From contig NW_026729192.1 in NCBI RefSeq assembly GCF_030272615.1, positions 130,001-151,949 of the forward strand: DNA of 21,949 nucleotides, written 5' to 3'. Shown piece after piece: positions 9,060 through 19,820 of the stretch. The position numbers and the translations under genes are program-made. This DNA comes from Cryptomeria japonica. Lineage: Eukaryota > Streptophyta > Pinopsida > Cupressales > Cupressaceae. Each line of letters begins with the position of its first letter. The first letter of the stretch is position 1. Under the pieces are notes generated by a model. It did no database searches. It was not told the DNA's origin and saw only the letters and a program-made list of their open reading frames with translations.

Positions 9060-9778
9060 CACCAAGGAGCGCTCCGAAGTGTGCTCCAAGGTGCGGCGTG
9101 CACGAAGTCGGAGCCCGGTTTGCCCCGGGTACGCACCTCGCGTGCACCTTCGCCGGGGTGGGCACCTCGGCTGGGTTGCGCGCCCTGGTGCGCACCAAGG
9201 AGCGCTCCGAAGTGTGCTCCAAGGTGCGGCGTGCACGAAGTCGGAGCCCGGTTTGCCCCGGGTGCGCACCTCGCGTGCACCTTCGGCGGGGTTGCGCGCC
9301 CTGGTGGGCACCATGGTGCGCACCAAGGAGCGCTCCGAAGTGTGCTCCAAGGTGCGGCGTGCACGAAGTCGGAGCCCGGTTTGCCCCGGGTGCGCACCTC
9401 GCGTGCACCTTCGGCGGGGTTGCGCGCCCTGGTGGGCACCATGGTGCGCACCAAGGAGCGCTCCGAAGTGTGCTCCAAGGTGCGGCGTGCACGAAGTCGG
9501 AGCCCGGTTTGCCCCGGGTGCGCACCTCGCGTGCACCTTCGCCGCGGTGGGCACCATGGCGTGCACGAAGTCGGAGCCCGGTTTGCCCCGGGTGCGCACC
9601 TCGCGTGCACCTTCGCCGGGGTGGGCACCTCGGCTGGGTTGCGCGCCCTGGTGCGCACCAAGGAGCGCTCCGAAGTGTGCTCCAAGGTGCGGCGTGCACG
9701 AAGTCGGAGCCCGGTTTGCCCCGGGTGCGCACCTCGCGTGCACCTTCGCCAGGGTGGGCACCTCGGTGCGCACACCTT
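9060..9778. repeat. Tandem cluster of about 128-bp monomers, U2
   Basis: Identical by eye to 1187-1905, at offset 7,873. The paralogous place in block Y (after 6765) holds fewer monomers, so monomer number has changed since the X-Y duplication. Confidence 0.88.
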
Positions 9779-10573
9779 CTCAATGTTTTCTTGCCTTTTC
9801 TGGAAATTGGTGAAGGCAGCGCATCAAAGGTGCGCACCTCGGTGTGCTCCGAGGTGCGAACCCGAGAGCGCTCCGAGGTGCCCACGAAGTCGAAAGTCGG
9901 GTTAATTGCATTGTTTTCCCCGGGTGCGCTCCGAGGTGCGCAACATCGGCGCGCACCAAGGAGGGCTCCGAAGTGTGCTCCAAGGTGCGCACGATGGCGT
10001 GCACCTCTGGTGCGCACGATTCGGAGCTCGGTTTGACCGGGGTGCGCACACCTTGGCTGGGTTGCGCACCTTTTGTGCGCTCCAAGGTGCGCACGAAGTC
10101 GGAGCTCGGTTTGCCCCGGGTGCGCACCTTCGCCAGGGTGCGCACCTTGATGCGCACGCCTTGGCTGGGCTGCGCACCTTGGTGGGCGCCATGGTGCGCA
10201 CCTTTCGTGCGCTCCAAGGTGCGCACGAAGTCGGAGCTCGGTTTGCCCCGGGTGCGCACCTTGGTGGGCGCCATGGTGCACTCCGAGGTGCCCAAGATTG
10301 GTGCGCACCAAGGAGCGCTCCGAAGTGCGCTCCAAGGTGCGCGCGAAGTCGAAAGTTGGGTTAATTGTCCGGTTTGCCTCGGGTGCGCACCTTGCGTGCA
10401 CCTTCGCCAGGGTGGGCGCCTTGGTGCGCACACCTTGGCTGGGCTGCGCACACCTTGGCACCCGCGTTTCCTTCATTTTAAATTTTTTTTTTTTACAATC
10501 TCTCAAGTGGGAAATTCTATAATCTCAACTTTTTTTGCCTTTTCAGGAAACTTTTGAATGGAGCGCATCATTG

Positions 10574-10989
10574 GTGCGCTCCGAAGTGTGCTCCAAAGCT
10601 CTCTCCAGCTGCGTGCACCTGCCCCGGCCGCGCACCCGGCCCCGCCCAGCTTCGCTCACCTGTCCCGGGCGTCTGGTGCGGAACCTTAGAGTAAGAAACA
10701 TCACCGTGCACCTTGGCCAACGTGCGCGACTCGACCGAGCGCGCACTGGCCGAGGTGCACACCGATTTCACCTGGGTGCGCGCGCAGCACCTCGGGCGCA
10801 CCGGGGTGCGCGCACAACGCCCGGGTTGCACCGTGGCCTGTGTGCTCGGGGCGCCTCGGGTGCGCGCTCGGTGTCGCCCCCGCGCGCGCGGTAGTGCGGG
10901 CAGCGCACCCCGGCCCGGCCCGGCCCCGACGAGAACGCAAACGGGCAAAAGGTTTATTCAAATAGCATTGCGATGCCCGGCGAAAAACT
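10574..10989. other. Unique GC-rich spacer 3' of the 5S gene, U2
   Basis: Same as in U1, with the CG tract at 10881-10890 and the quadruplex-type tract at 10908-10927. No gene seen. Confidence 0.75.
10908..10927 (-). other. G-quadruplex motif downstream of the U2 5S gene
   Basis: Same four-run G tract on the minus strand, 69 nt past the 5S 3' end. Confidence 0.7.
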
Positions 10990-10995
10990 AAAAAA
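10990..10995 (-). terminator. Pol III terminator (T6) of the U2 5S gene
   Basis: A T6 run on the minus strand directly abuts the 5S 3' end, with a second T5 run 2 nt further on (10983-10987). Identical to U1. Confidence 0.92.
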
Positions 10996-11113
10996 GGGTG
11001 CAACACCGGGACTTCCCGGGAGGTCACCCATCCCAGTACTACTCCGGCCCAAGCGCGCTTAACTGCGGAGTTCTGATGGGATCCGGTGCACTAACGCTGG
11101 TATGATCGCACCC
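10996..11113 (-). rRNA. 5S ribosomal RNA gene, copy in U2
   Basis: Base for base the same as the U1 copy as far as I can see: same 118-nt length, same GGGTGC start (minus strand, from 11113), same internal control region (box A about 11050-11064, box C about 11017-11034) and same 3' end at 10996. It lies 7,873 bp from each neighbouring equivalent position in the array, allowing for the 64-bp length change in U3. This spacing shows that 5S copies here multiply with the whole 7.9-kb unit and not as a short 5S tandem. Confidence 0.97.
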
Positions 11114-11141
11114 GTTATGAGCTTGTCGCAGTGTGTACTTA
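11114..11141 (-). promoter_or_regulatory. 5S upstream promoter elements, U2
   Basis: Same sequence as U1: C at -1 (11114) and TAAGTA at -28 to -23 (11141-11136) on the minus strand. Confidence 0.65.
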
Positions 11142-11513
11142 GCAAACCGCGACCCACGTGCGAATCCACCCCGGCCACCCACCCCCGTCGAGGTGCACAC
11201 CCTCCCTCGCGAAGTGCGCCCCGTTCGCCAAGTGTGAGCCCTGCCCGGGTGCGCGCACCTTGCTAGGGCGTCGGGTGTGCACCCGGCCCGGCCTACGTGC
11301 GTGCACCTGTAGGGGGCGTCGTGTGCGTGCAGTGTCCCGTCTGCAACGCGGTGCCCACACACCACCTCGGGCGCAACGACCTGCGCTCACATGTGGGCCG
11401 AGTGCACCTTGGTGCATGTTCGGGGCGCCTCGGGTGCACGCTCGATCTTGCCCCGGTGCACCAAGGCGCTCGGTTTGCCCCGGGTGCGCACTTGGTGCAA
11501 GGTGGGCACCCAA
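11142..11513. other. GC-rich 5' flank of the 5S gene, U2
   Basis: Same as in U1 by eye. T at 11310 is shared with U1. No gene seen. Confidence 0.65.
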
Positions 11514-11883
11514 AATAGGGATCAAGCACCAAAACACAAGTTTCGGGATGCAAAATGGGACCCAAGGACCACAAATGCGTTCCAAGACCCATGATGGGTC
11601 CACGAGAACAAAAATGTGTTCCGAGACTTAATAAACAAATATTGGGTTTTAGGAGAAGAAACATGCTCTGATGCCCAAAACGAGAATCGACCCCGAAAAG
11701 GCCACAGGCCAAAAGTGGGATGCGAGACAAAAAAAAATGGGACCCGAGGACCAAAATTGGGTTCCCAGGTCGAAGACAGGGCAACCGGACAAGAAACGAC
11801 CTCTAAGGCTCGAAATGAGTCCCGACGACTAAAACTTGACAAGAAGCACCCATCAGGCACCCAACTCGACACCCATGGGATGC
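11514..11883. repeat. A-rich block of degenerate short repeats, U2
   Basis: Same block as in U1, identical by eye. Confidence 0.6.
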
Positions 11884-12368
11884 CGACCCACCCGGGCTTC
11901 CACCTAGCACACCTTGGCACCCACCCACCCTCGCACCCAACCTCGCACCCAACTTAGCACCTTTGAACCCACATTGGCACTCACCCTGACCCTGGCACCT
12001 TGGAACCCACATTGGCACTCACCTTGACCCTGGCACCCACCTTTGCACTCACCTTGGGACCCACCCTGGCTCCCACCTCGGCACCCACCCAGACACCCAC
12101 CTTGGTTCCTTGGCACCCACCTTGGATCCTTGGCACCCACCCCGACACCCACCTTGGCACGCAACTTGGCTACTTGCCACCCACCTTGGCTCCTTGACGC
12201 CCACCCCGACAACCACCCCGTGACCTACCCTGGCTAGGGTTGGTGCACACCCACCCTGGTGCCCACCTTGGCACCCACCCTATGACCCACCTTGGCACGC
12301 ACCTTAGTACCCACCCCGTTACCCACCCTAGGACCCACCCCGTGACCCACCTTGGCCAGGGTGGGTGC
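11884..12368. repeat. CACCC minisatellite, U2
   Basis: Same array as in U1, including the diverged palindrome (12234-12259) and the half-palindrome end at 12356-12368. Confidence 0.88.
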
Positions 12369-12373
12369 CTTGG
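12354..12373. other. HOR junction U2/U3
   Basis: Same junction sequence as at 4481-4500, so all units share one founding join. Confidence 0.8.
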
Positions 12374-12403
12374 TGCGCACAACTTGCCTGGGCTGCACAC
12401 CAG

Positions 12404-15400
12404 GGCGGGCTCAAGATGGCACCCGCGTTCCGTTTTTTTCACTATCTTTCAAAACGGAAATTTTAAAATCTCATTTTTTTCTTTTTTTTGCCTTTTCTGG
12501 AAATTAGTGAAGGCAGCGCATCAAAGGTGCGCAATGCTGGTGCGAACCCGGGAGCGCTCCGATGTGTGCTCCAAGGTGCGGCGTGCACGAAGTCCGAGCC
12601 CGGTTTGCCCCGGGTGCGCACCTCGCGTGCACCTTCGCCGGGGTGAGCACCTTGGCTGGGTTGCGCGCCCTGGTGCGTACCAAGGAGCGCTCTGAAGTGT
12701 GCTCCAAGGTGCGGCGTGCACGAAGTCGGAGCCCGGTTTGCCCCGGGTGTGCACCTCGGGTGCGCACCTCGCGTGCACCTTCGCTGCGGTGGGCACCTTG
12801 GCTGGGTTGCGCGCCTTGGTGGGCACCATGCAGTGCACGAAGTCGGAGCCCGGTTTGCCCCGGGCGCGCACCTCCGCCAGGGTGGGCACCTTGGTGCGCA
12901 CAACTTGCCTGGGCTGCGCATCAGGAAGGGCTCAAGATGGCACCCGCGTTCCGTTTTTTTCACTATCTTTCAGAACGGAAATTTTAAAATATCGTTTTTT
13001 TTTGCCTTTTCTGGAAATTAGTGAAGGCAGCGCATCAAAGGTGCGCAACGCTGGTGCGAACCTGGGAGCGCTCCGATGTGTGCTCCAAGGTGCGGCGTGC
13101 ACGAAGTCGGAGCCCGGTTTGCCTCGGGTGCGCCCTGGTGGGCACCATGGTGCGCACCAAGGAGCGCTCCGAAGTGTGCTCCAAGGTGCGGCCTGCACGA
13201 AGTCGGAGCCCGGTTTGCCCCGGGTGTGCACCTCGGGTGGGCACCTTGGTGCGCATGCCTTGCCTGGGCTGCGCACCAGGGCGGGCTCAAGATGGCACCC
13301 GCGTTCCTTTTTTTTCACTATCTTTCAAAACGGAAATTTTAAAATCTCATTTTTTTTTGCCTTTTTCTGGAAATTAGTGAAGGCAGCGCATCAAAGGTGC
13401 GCACCTCGCTGCCCACCACGGTGCGCAACGCCGGTGGGCACCCGGGAGTGCTTCGAAGTGTGCTCCAAGGTGCTGCGTGCACGTTGTCGGAGCCCGGTTT
13501 GCCCCGGGTGCGCACCTCGCGTGCACCTTCGTCGGGGTGGGCACCTTGGCTTGGTTTGCCCCGGCTGCGCTCCGAAGCGGGGTTATTGGAGCGCCGCCTC
13601 TTTTTTTGTCGGAGCGTTTGGTGGGGTTTCTCGCATTGGCTCTTCCGAGGCCCGGTTGCCACCCTGGCGCGCACGAAGTCGGAAGTAGGGTTAATTGCCC
13701 GGGTGCGCACCTTTGCCAGGGTGGCACCTTACCTGGGCTGCGCACCAGGGCGGGCTCAAGATGGCACGCGCGTTCCGTTTTTTTCACTATCTTTCAAAAC
13801 GGAAATTTTAAAATCTCCTTTTTTTTTTGCCTTTTCTGGAAATTAGTGAAGGCAGCGCATCAAAGGTGCGCACCTCGCTGCCCACCTTGGTGTGCTCTGA
13901 GGTGCGCACCCGGGAGCGCTACGAAGTGTGCTCCAAGGTGCGGCGTGCACGTTGTCGGAGCCCGGTTTGCCCCGGGTGCGCACCTCGCCTGCACCTTGGC
14001 CGGGGTGGGCACCTTGGCTGGGTTTGCCCAGGGTGCGCTCCGAAGCGGGGTTACTGGAGCGCCCCCTCTTTTTTTGTCAGAGAGTTTGGTGGGGTTTCTC
14101 GCATTGGCTCTTCCCAGGCCCGGTTGTTGGGTGCGCTCCCACCCTGGCGCGCGCGAAGTTGGAAGTTGGGTTAATTGCCCGGGCGCGCACCTTCGCCAGG
14201 GTGGGCACCTTGGTGCGCAAACCTTGGCTGGGCTGCGCACCAGGGCGGGCTCAAGATGGCACCAGCATTCCCTTTTTCTCACTATCTTTCAAAACGGAAA
14301 TTTTAAAATCTCGTTTTTTTTTTGCCTTTTATGGAAATTAGTGAAGGCATCGCATCAAAGGTGCGCACCTCGCTGCCCACCTTGGTGTGCTCCGAGGTGC
14401 CCACCACGGTGCGCAACGCCGGTGCGAACCCGGGAGCGCCCCGATGTGTGCTCCAAGGTGCGGCGTGCACGAAGTCGGACCCCGGTTTGCCCCGGGTGCG
14501 CACCTCGCGTGCACCTTGGTGCGCACACCTTGGCTGGGTTGCGCGGCCTGGTGGGCACCATGGTGCGCACCAAGGAGCGCTCCGAAGTGTGCTCCAAGGT
14601 GCGGCGTGCACGAAGTCGGAGCCCGGTTTGCCCCGGGTGCGCACCTTCGCCGCGGTGGGCACCATGGCGTGCACGAAGTCGGAGCCCGGTTTGCCCCGGG
14701 TGCGCACCTCGCGTGCACCTTCGCCGGGGTGGGCACCTCGGCTGGGTTGCGCGCCCTGGTGCGCACCAAGGAGCGCTCTGAAGTGTGCTCCAAGGTGCGG
14801 CGTGCACGAAGTCGGAGCCCGGTTTGCCCCGGGTGTGCACCTCGGGTGCGCACCTCGCGTGCACCTTCGCTGCGGTGGGCACCTTGGCTGGGTTGCGCGC
14901 CTTGGTGGGCACCATGCAGTGCACGAAGTCGGAGCCCGGATTGCCCCGGGCGCGCACCTCCGCCAGGGTGGGCACCTTGGTGCGCACAACTTGCCTGGGC
15001 TGCGCACCAGGAAGGGCTCAAGATGGCACCCGCGTTCCGTTTTTTTCACTATCTTTCAGAACGGAAATTTTAAAATCTCGTTTTTTTTTGCCTTTTCTGG
15101 AAATTAGTGAAGGCAGCGCATCAAAGGTGCGCAACGCTGGTGCGAACCTGGGAGCGCTCCGATGTGTGCTCCAAGGTGCGGCGTGCACGAAGTCGGACCC
15201 CGGTTTGCCCCGGGTGCGCACCTCGCGTGCACCTTGGTGCGCACACCTTGGCTGGGTTGCGCGCCCTGGTGGGCACCATGGTGCGCACCAAGGAGCGCTC
15301 CGAAGTGTGCTCCAAGGTGCGGCGTGCACGAAGTCGGAGCCCGGTTTGCCCCGGGTGCGCACCTCGCGTGCACCTTCGCCGCGGTGGGCACCATGGCGTG

Positions 15401-16726
15401 CACGAAGTCGGAGCCCGGTTTGCCCCGGGTGCGCACCTCGCGTGCACCTTCGCCGGGGTGGGCACCTTGGTGTGCAGACCTTGGCTGGGTTGCGCGCCCT
15501 GGTGGGCACCATGGTGCGCACCAAGGAGCGCTCCGAAGTGTGCTCCAAGGTGCGGCCTGCACGAAGTCGGAGCCCGGTTTGCCCCGGGTGTGCACCTCGG
15601 GTGGGCACCTTGGTGCGCATGCCTTGCCTGGGCTGCGCACCAGGGCGGGCTCAAGATGGCACCCGCGTTCCTTTTTTTTCACTATCTTTCAAAACGGAAA
15701 TTTTAAAATCTCATTTTTTTTTGCCTTTTTCTGGAAATTAGTGAAGGCAGCGCATCAAAGGTGCGCACCTCGCTGCCCACCACGGTGCGCAACGCCGGTG
15801 GGCACCCGGGAGTGCTTCGAAGTGTGCTCCAAGGTGCTGCGTGCACGTTGTCGGAGCCCGGTTTGCCCCGGGTGCGCACCTCGCGTGCACCTTCGTCGGG
15901 GTGGGCACCTTGGCTGGGTTTGCCCCGGCTGCGCTCCGAAGCGGGGTTATTGGAGCGCCGCCTCTTTTTTTGTCGGAGCGTTTGGTGGGGTTTCTCGCAT
16001 TGGCTCTTCCGAGGCCCGGTTGCCACCCTGGCGCGCACGAAGTCGGAAGTAGGGTTAATTGCCCGGGTGCGCACCTTTGCCAGGGTGGGCACCTTACCTG
16101 GGCTGCGCACCAGGGCGGGCTCAAGATGGCACGCGCGTTCCGTTTTTTTCACTATCTTTCAAAACGGAAATTTTAAAATCTCCTTTTTTTTTTGCCTTTT
16201 CTGGAAATTAGTGAAGGCAGCGCATCAAAGGTGCGCACCTCGCTGCCCACCTTGGTGTGCTCTGAGGTGCGCACCCGGGAGCGCTACGAAGTGTGCTCCA
16301 AGGTGCGGCGTGCACGTTGTCGGAGCCCGGTTTGCCCCGGGTGCGCACCTCGCCTGCACCTTGGCCGGGGTGGGCACCTTGGCTGGGTTTGCCCAGGGTG
16401 CGCTCCGAAGCGGGGTTACTGGAGCGCCCCCTCTTTTTTTGTCAGAGCGTTTGGTGGGGTTTCTCGCATTGGCTCTTCCCAGGCCCGGTTGTTGGGTGCG
16501 CTCCCACCCTGGCGCGCGCGAAGTTGGAAGTTGGATTAATTGCCCGGGCGCGCACCTTCGCCAGGGTGGGCACCTTGGTGCGCACACCTTGGCTGGGCTG
16601 CGCACCAGGGCGGGCTCAAGATGGCACCAGCATTCCCTTTTTCTCACTATCTTTCAAAACGGAAATTTTAAAATCTCGTTTTTTTTTTGCCTTTTATGGA
16701 AATTAGTGAAGGCATCGCATCAAAGG
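12404..16726. repeat. A+T-rich modules of U3 (nine intact copies)
   Basis: Positions: 12404-12527, 12924-13041, 13280-13397, 13749-13866, 14244-14361, 15010-15127, 15644-15761, 16114-16231, 16609-16726. Degenerate copies follow at 17714-17766 and 18399-18509. Order and spacing are the same as in U2. The copy at 15010 has CCGTTT where U2 (7166) has CCATTT. Confidence 0.85.
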
Positions 16727-16932
16727 TGCGCACCTCGCTGCCCACCTTGGTGTGCTCCGAGGTGCCCACCACGGTGCGCAACGCCGGTGCGAACCCGGGA
16801 GCGCCCCGATGTGTGCTCCAAGGTGCGGCGTGCACGAAGTCGGACCCCGGTTTGCCCCGGGTGCGCACCTCGCGTGCACCTTGGTGCGCACACCTTGGCT
16901 GGGTTGCGCGGCCTGGTGGGCACCATGGTGCG

Positions 16933-17713
16933 CACCAAGGAGCGCTCCGAAGTGTGCTCCAAGGTGCGGCGTGCACGAAGTCGGAGCCCGGTTTGCCCCG
17001 GGTACGCACCTCGCGTGCACCTTCGCCGGGGTGGGCACCTCGGCTGGGTTGCGCGCCCTGGTGCGCACCAAGGAGCGCTCCGAAGTGTGCTCCAAGGTGC
17101 GGCGTGCACGAAGTCGGAGCCCGGTTTGCCCCGGGTGCGCACCTTCGCCGCGGTGCGCACCATGGCGTGCACGAAGTCGGAGCCCGGTTTGCCCCGGGTG
17201 CGCACCTCGCGTGCACCTTCGGCGGGGTTGCGCGCCCTGGTGGGCACCATGGTGCGCACCAAGGAGCGCTCCGAAGTGTGCTCCAAGGTGCGGCGTGCAC
17301 GAAGTCGGAGCCCGGTTTGCCCCGGGTGCGCACCTCGCGTGCACCTTCGGCGGGGTTGCGCGCCCTGGTGGGCACCATGGTGCGCACCAAGGAGCGCTCC
17401 GAAGTGTGCTCCAAGGTGCGGCGTGCACGAAGTCGGAGCCCGGTTTGCCCCGGGTGCGCACCTCGCGTGCACCTTCGCCGCGGTGGGCACCATGGCGTGC
17501 ACGAAGTCGGAGCCCGGTTTGCCCCGGGTGCGCACCTCGCGTGCACCTTCGCCGGGGTGGGCACCTCGGCTGGGTTGCGCGCCCTGGTGCGCACCAAGGA
17601 GCGCTCCGAAGTGTGCTCCAAGGTGCGGCGTGCACGAAGTCGGAGCCCGGTTTGCCCCGGGTGCGCACCTCGCGTGCACCTTCGCCAGGGTGGGCACCTC
17701 GGTGCGCACACCT
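16933..17713. repeat. Tandem cluster of about 128-bp monomers, U3, with an extra 63-bp element
   Basis: Equivalent to 9060-9778 but with one more 63-bp partial monomer (about 17144-17206), which separates the second full monomer from the third. The inserted piece resembles the 63-bp step after 6765, but has GGTGCGCACC where that step has GGTGGGCACC. Confidence 0.88.
17144..17206. repeat. 63-bp partial-monomer insertion specific to U3
   Basis: The insertion is flanked by direct GGGTGCGCAC copies (17133-17142 and 17196-17205), 63 bp apart. U1 and U2 have a single copy of that flank. Slippage or unequal exchange between subrepeats explains it. Exact ends are ambiguous by several bases. Confidence 0.85.
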
Positions 17714-18509
17714 TCTCAATGTTTTCTTGCCTTTTCTGGAAATTGGTGAAGGCAGCGCATCAAAGGTGCGCACCTCGGTGTGCTCCGAGGTGCGAACCCG
17801 AGAGCGCTCCGAGGTGCCCACGAAGTCGAAAGTCGGGTTAATTGCATTGTTTTCCCCGGGTGCGCTCCGAGGTGCGCAACATCGGCGCGCACCAAGGAGG
17901 GCTCCGAAGTGTGCTCCAAGGTGCGCACGATGGCGTGCACCTCTGGTGCGCACGATTCGGAGCTCGGTTTGACCGGGGTGCGCACACCTTGGCTGGGTTG
18001 CGCACCTTTTGTGCGCTCCAAGGTGCGCACGAAGTCGGAGCTCGGTTTGCCCCGGGTGCGCACCTTCGCCAGGGTGCGCACCTTGATGCGCACGCCTTGG
18101 CTGGGCTGCGCACCTTGGTGGGCGCCATGGTGCGCACCTTTCGTGCGCTCCAAGGTGCGCACGAAGTCGGAGCTCGGTTTGCCCCGGGTGCGCACCTTGG
18201 TGGGCGCCATGGTGCACTCCGAGGTGCCCAAGATTGGTGCGCACCAAGGAGCGCTCCGAAGTGCGCTCCAAGGTGCGCGCGAAGTCGAAAGTTGGGTTAA
18301 TTGTCCGGTTTGCCTCGGGTGCGCACCTTGCGTGCACCTTCGCCAGGGTGGGCGCCTTGGTGCGCACACCTTGGCTGGGCTGCGCACACCTTGGCACCCG
18401 CGTTTCCTTCATTTTAAATTTTTTTTTTTTACAATCTCTCAAGTGGGAAATTCTATAATCTCAACTTTTTTTGCCTTTTCAGGAAACTTTTGAATGGAGC
18501 GCATCATTG

Positions 18510-18926
18510 GTGCGCTCCGAAGTGTGCTCCAAAGCTCTCTCCAGCTGCGTGCACCTGCCCCGGCCGCGCACCCGGCCCCGCCCAGCTTCGCTCACCTGTC
18601 CCGGGCGTCTGGTGCGGAACCTTAGAGTAAGAAACATCACCGTGCACCTTGGCCAACGTGCGCGACTCGACCGAGCGCGCACTGGCCGAGGTGCACACCG
18701 ATTTCACCTGGGTGCGCGCGCAGCACCTCGGGCGCACCGGGGTGCGCGCACAACGCCCGGGTTGCACCGTGGCCTGTGTGCTCGGGGTGCCTCGGGTGCG
18801 CGCTCGGTGTCGCCCCCAGCGCGCGCGGTAGTGCGGGCAGCGCACCCCGGCCCGGCCCGGCCCCGACGAGAACGCAAACGGGCAAAAGGTTTATTCAAAT
18901 AGCATTGCGACGCCCGGCGAAAAACT
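18510..18926. other. Unique GC-rich spacer 3' of the 5S gene, U3
   Basis: This is the most changed segment of the unit: T at 18788, an extra A at 18818 at the edge of the CG tract, and C at 18911. The quadruplex-type tract (18845-18864) is intact. No gene seen. Confidence 0.75.
18845..18864 (-). other. G-quadruplex motif downstream of the U3 5S gene
   Basis: Same four-run G tract, kept intact although the surrounding 100 bp carries a base change and an insertion. Confidence 0.7.
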
Positions 18927-18932
18927 AAAAAA
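18927..18932 (-). terminator. Pol III terminator (T6) of the U3 5S gene
   Basis: A T6 run on the minus strand directly abuts the 5S 3' end, with a T5 backup beyond (18920-18924). It is unchanged although nearby bases (18911, 18818) differ from U1 and U2. Confidence 0.92.
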
Positions 18933-19050
18933 GGGTGCAACACCGGGACTTCCCGGGAGGTCACCCATCCCAGTACTACTCCGGCCCAAGCGCGCTTAAC
19001 TGCGGAGTTCTGATGGGATCCGGTGCACTAATGCTGGTATGATCGCACCC
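18933..19050 (-). rRNA. 5S ribosomal RNA gene, copy in U3 (one substitution)
   Basis: Full 118-nt gene differing from the U1 and U2 copies at one place: plus-strand T at 19032 instead of C, which gives A instead of G at RNA position 19 (CCAGCATTAG against CCAGCGTTAG). The change is outside box A, the intermediate element and box C. Many plant 5S RNAs carry A at this point, so it is probably tolerated. Terminator and upstream elements are unchanged. This copy is nearest the Pol I promoters, about 2.7 kb away, and is divergently oriented to them. Confidence 0.96.
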
Positions 19051-19078
19051 GTTATGAGCTTGTCGCAGTGTGTACTTA
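19051..19078 (-). promoter_or_regulatory. 5S upstream promoter elements, U3
   Basis: C at -1 (19051) and TAAGTA at -28 to -23 (19078-19073), unchanged in the diverged unit. This argues that the flank stays competent for transcription or is homogenised with the rest. Confidence 0.65.
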
Positions 19079-19450
19079 GCAAACCGCGACCCACGTGCGA
19101 ATCCACCCCGGCCACCCACCCCCGTCGAGGTGCACACCCTCCCTCGCGAAGTGCGCCCCGTTCGCCAAGTGTGAGCCCTGCCCGGGTGCGCGCACCTTGC
19201 TAGGGCGTCGGGTGTGCACCCGGCCCGGCCTACGTGCGTGCACCTGGAGGGGGCGTCGTGTGCGTGCAGTGTCCCGTCTGCAACGCGGTGCCCACACACC
19301 ACCTCGGGCGCAACGACCTGCGCTCACATGTGGGCCGAGTGCACCTTGGTGCATGTTCGGGGCGCCTCGGGTGCACGCTCGATCTTGCCCCGGTGCACCA
19401 AGGCGCTCGGTTTGCCCCGGGTGCGCACTTGGTGCAAGGTGGGCACCCAA
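19079..19450. other. GC-rich 5' flank of the 5S gene, U3
   Basis: Same as in U1 and U2 apart from G at 19247. No gene seen. Confidence 0.65.
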
Positions 19451-19820
19451 AATAGGGATCAAGCACCAAAACACAAGTTTCGGGATGCAAAATGGGACCC
19501 AAGGACCACAAATGCGTTCCAAGACCCATGATGGGTCCACGAGAACAAAAATGTGTTCCGAGACTTAATAAACAAATATTGGGTTTTAGGAGAAGAAACA
19601 TGCTCTGATGCCCAAAACGAGAATCGACCCCGAAAAGGCCACAGGCCAAAAGTGGGATGCGAGACAAAAAAAAATGGGACCCGAGGACCAAAATTGGGTT
19701 CCCAGGTCGAAGACAGGGCAACCGGACAAGAAACGACCTCTAAGGCTCGAAATGAGTCCCGACGACTAAAACTTGACAAGAAGCACCCATCAGGCACCCA
19801 ACTCGACACCCATGGGATGC
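19451..19820. repeat. A-rich block of degenerate short repeats, U3
   Basis: Same block; I saw no change from U1 or U2 here. Confidence 0.6.

Larger units (their letters stand above)
4496..10462. repeat. GC-rich nested subrepeat block, U2
   Basis: About 6 kb of the same subrepeat language as the start of the window, seen here at full length. It is organised as X (about 4655-5406), Y (5407-6765), X' (about 6898-7770) and Y' (7771-9130 onward). X lacks about 278 bp present in X'. Y' is followed by more 128-bp monomers than Y. Y differs from Y' by a few bases, among them T at 5680 where Y' has G and a 1-bp deletion near 5850. Confidence 0.9.
4496..12368. repeat. Higher-order repeat unit U2, complete (7,873 bp)
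   Basis: This is a complete unit, bounded on both sides by the same join, where the CACCC array motif CCAGGGTGGGTGC runs into CTTGGTGCGCAC. Order within the unit: GC-rich subrepeats 4496-10462, degenerate A+T module 10463-10573, GC-rich unique segment, 5S gene (minus) 10996-11113, 5S 5' flank, A-rich block 11514-11883, CACCC array 11884-12368. Inside the GC-rich part there is a second-level duplication: 5407-6765 is nearly identical to 7771-9130, and 4812-5168 to 6898-7254. Confidence 0.93.
12369..18398. repeat. GC-rich nested subrepeat block, U3
   Basis: Collinear with the U2 block, with the same X-Y-X'-Y' order, two base changes (15039, 16535) and one extra 63-bp partial monomer near 17144-17206. 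No gene is supported in this stretch. Confidence 0.9.
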
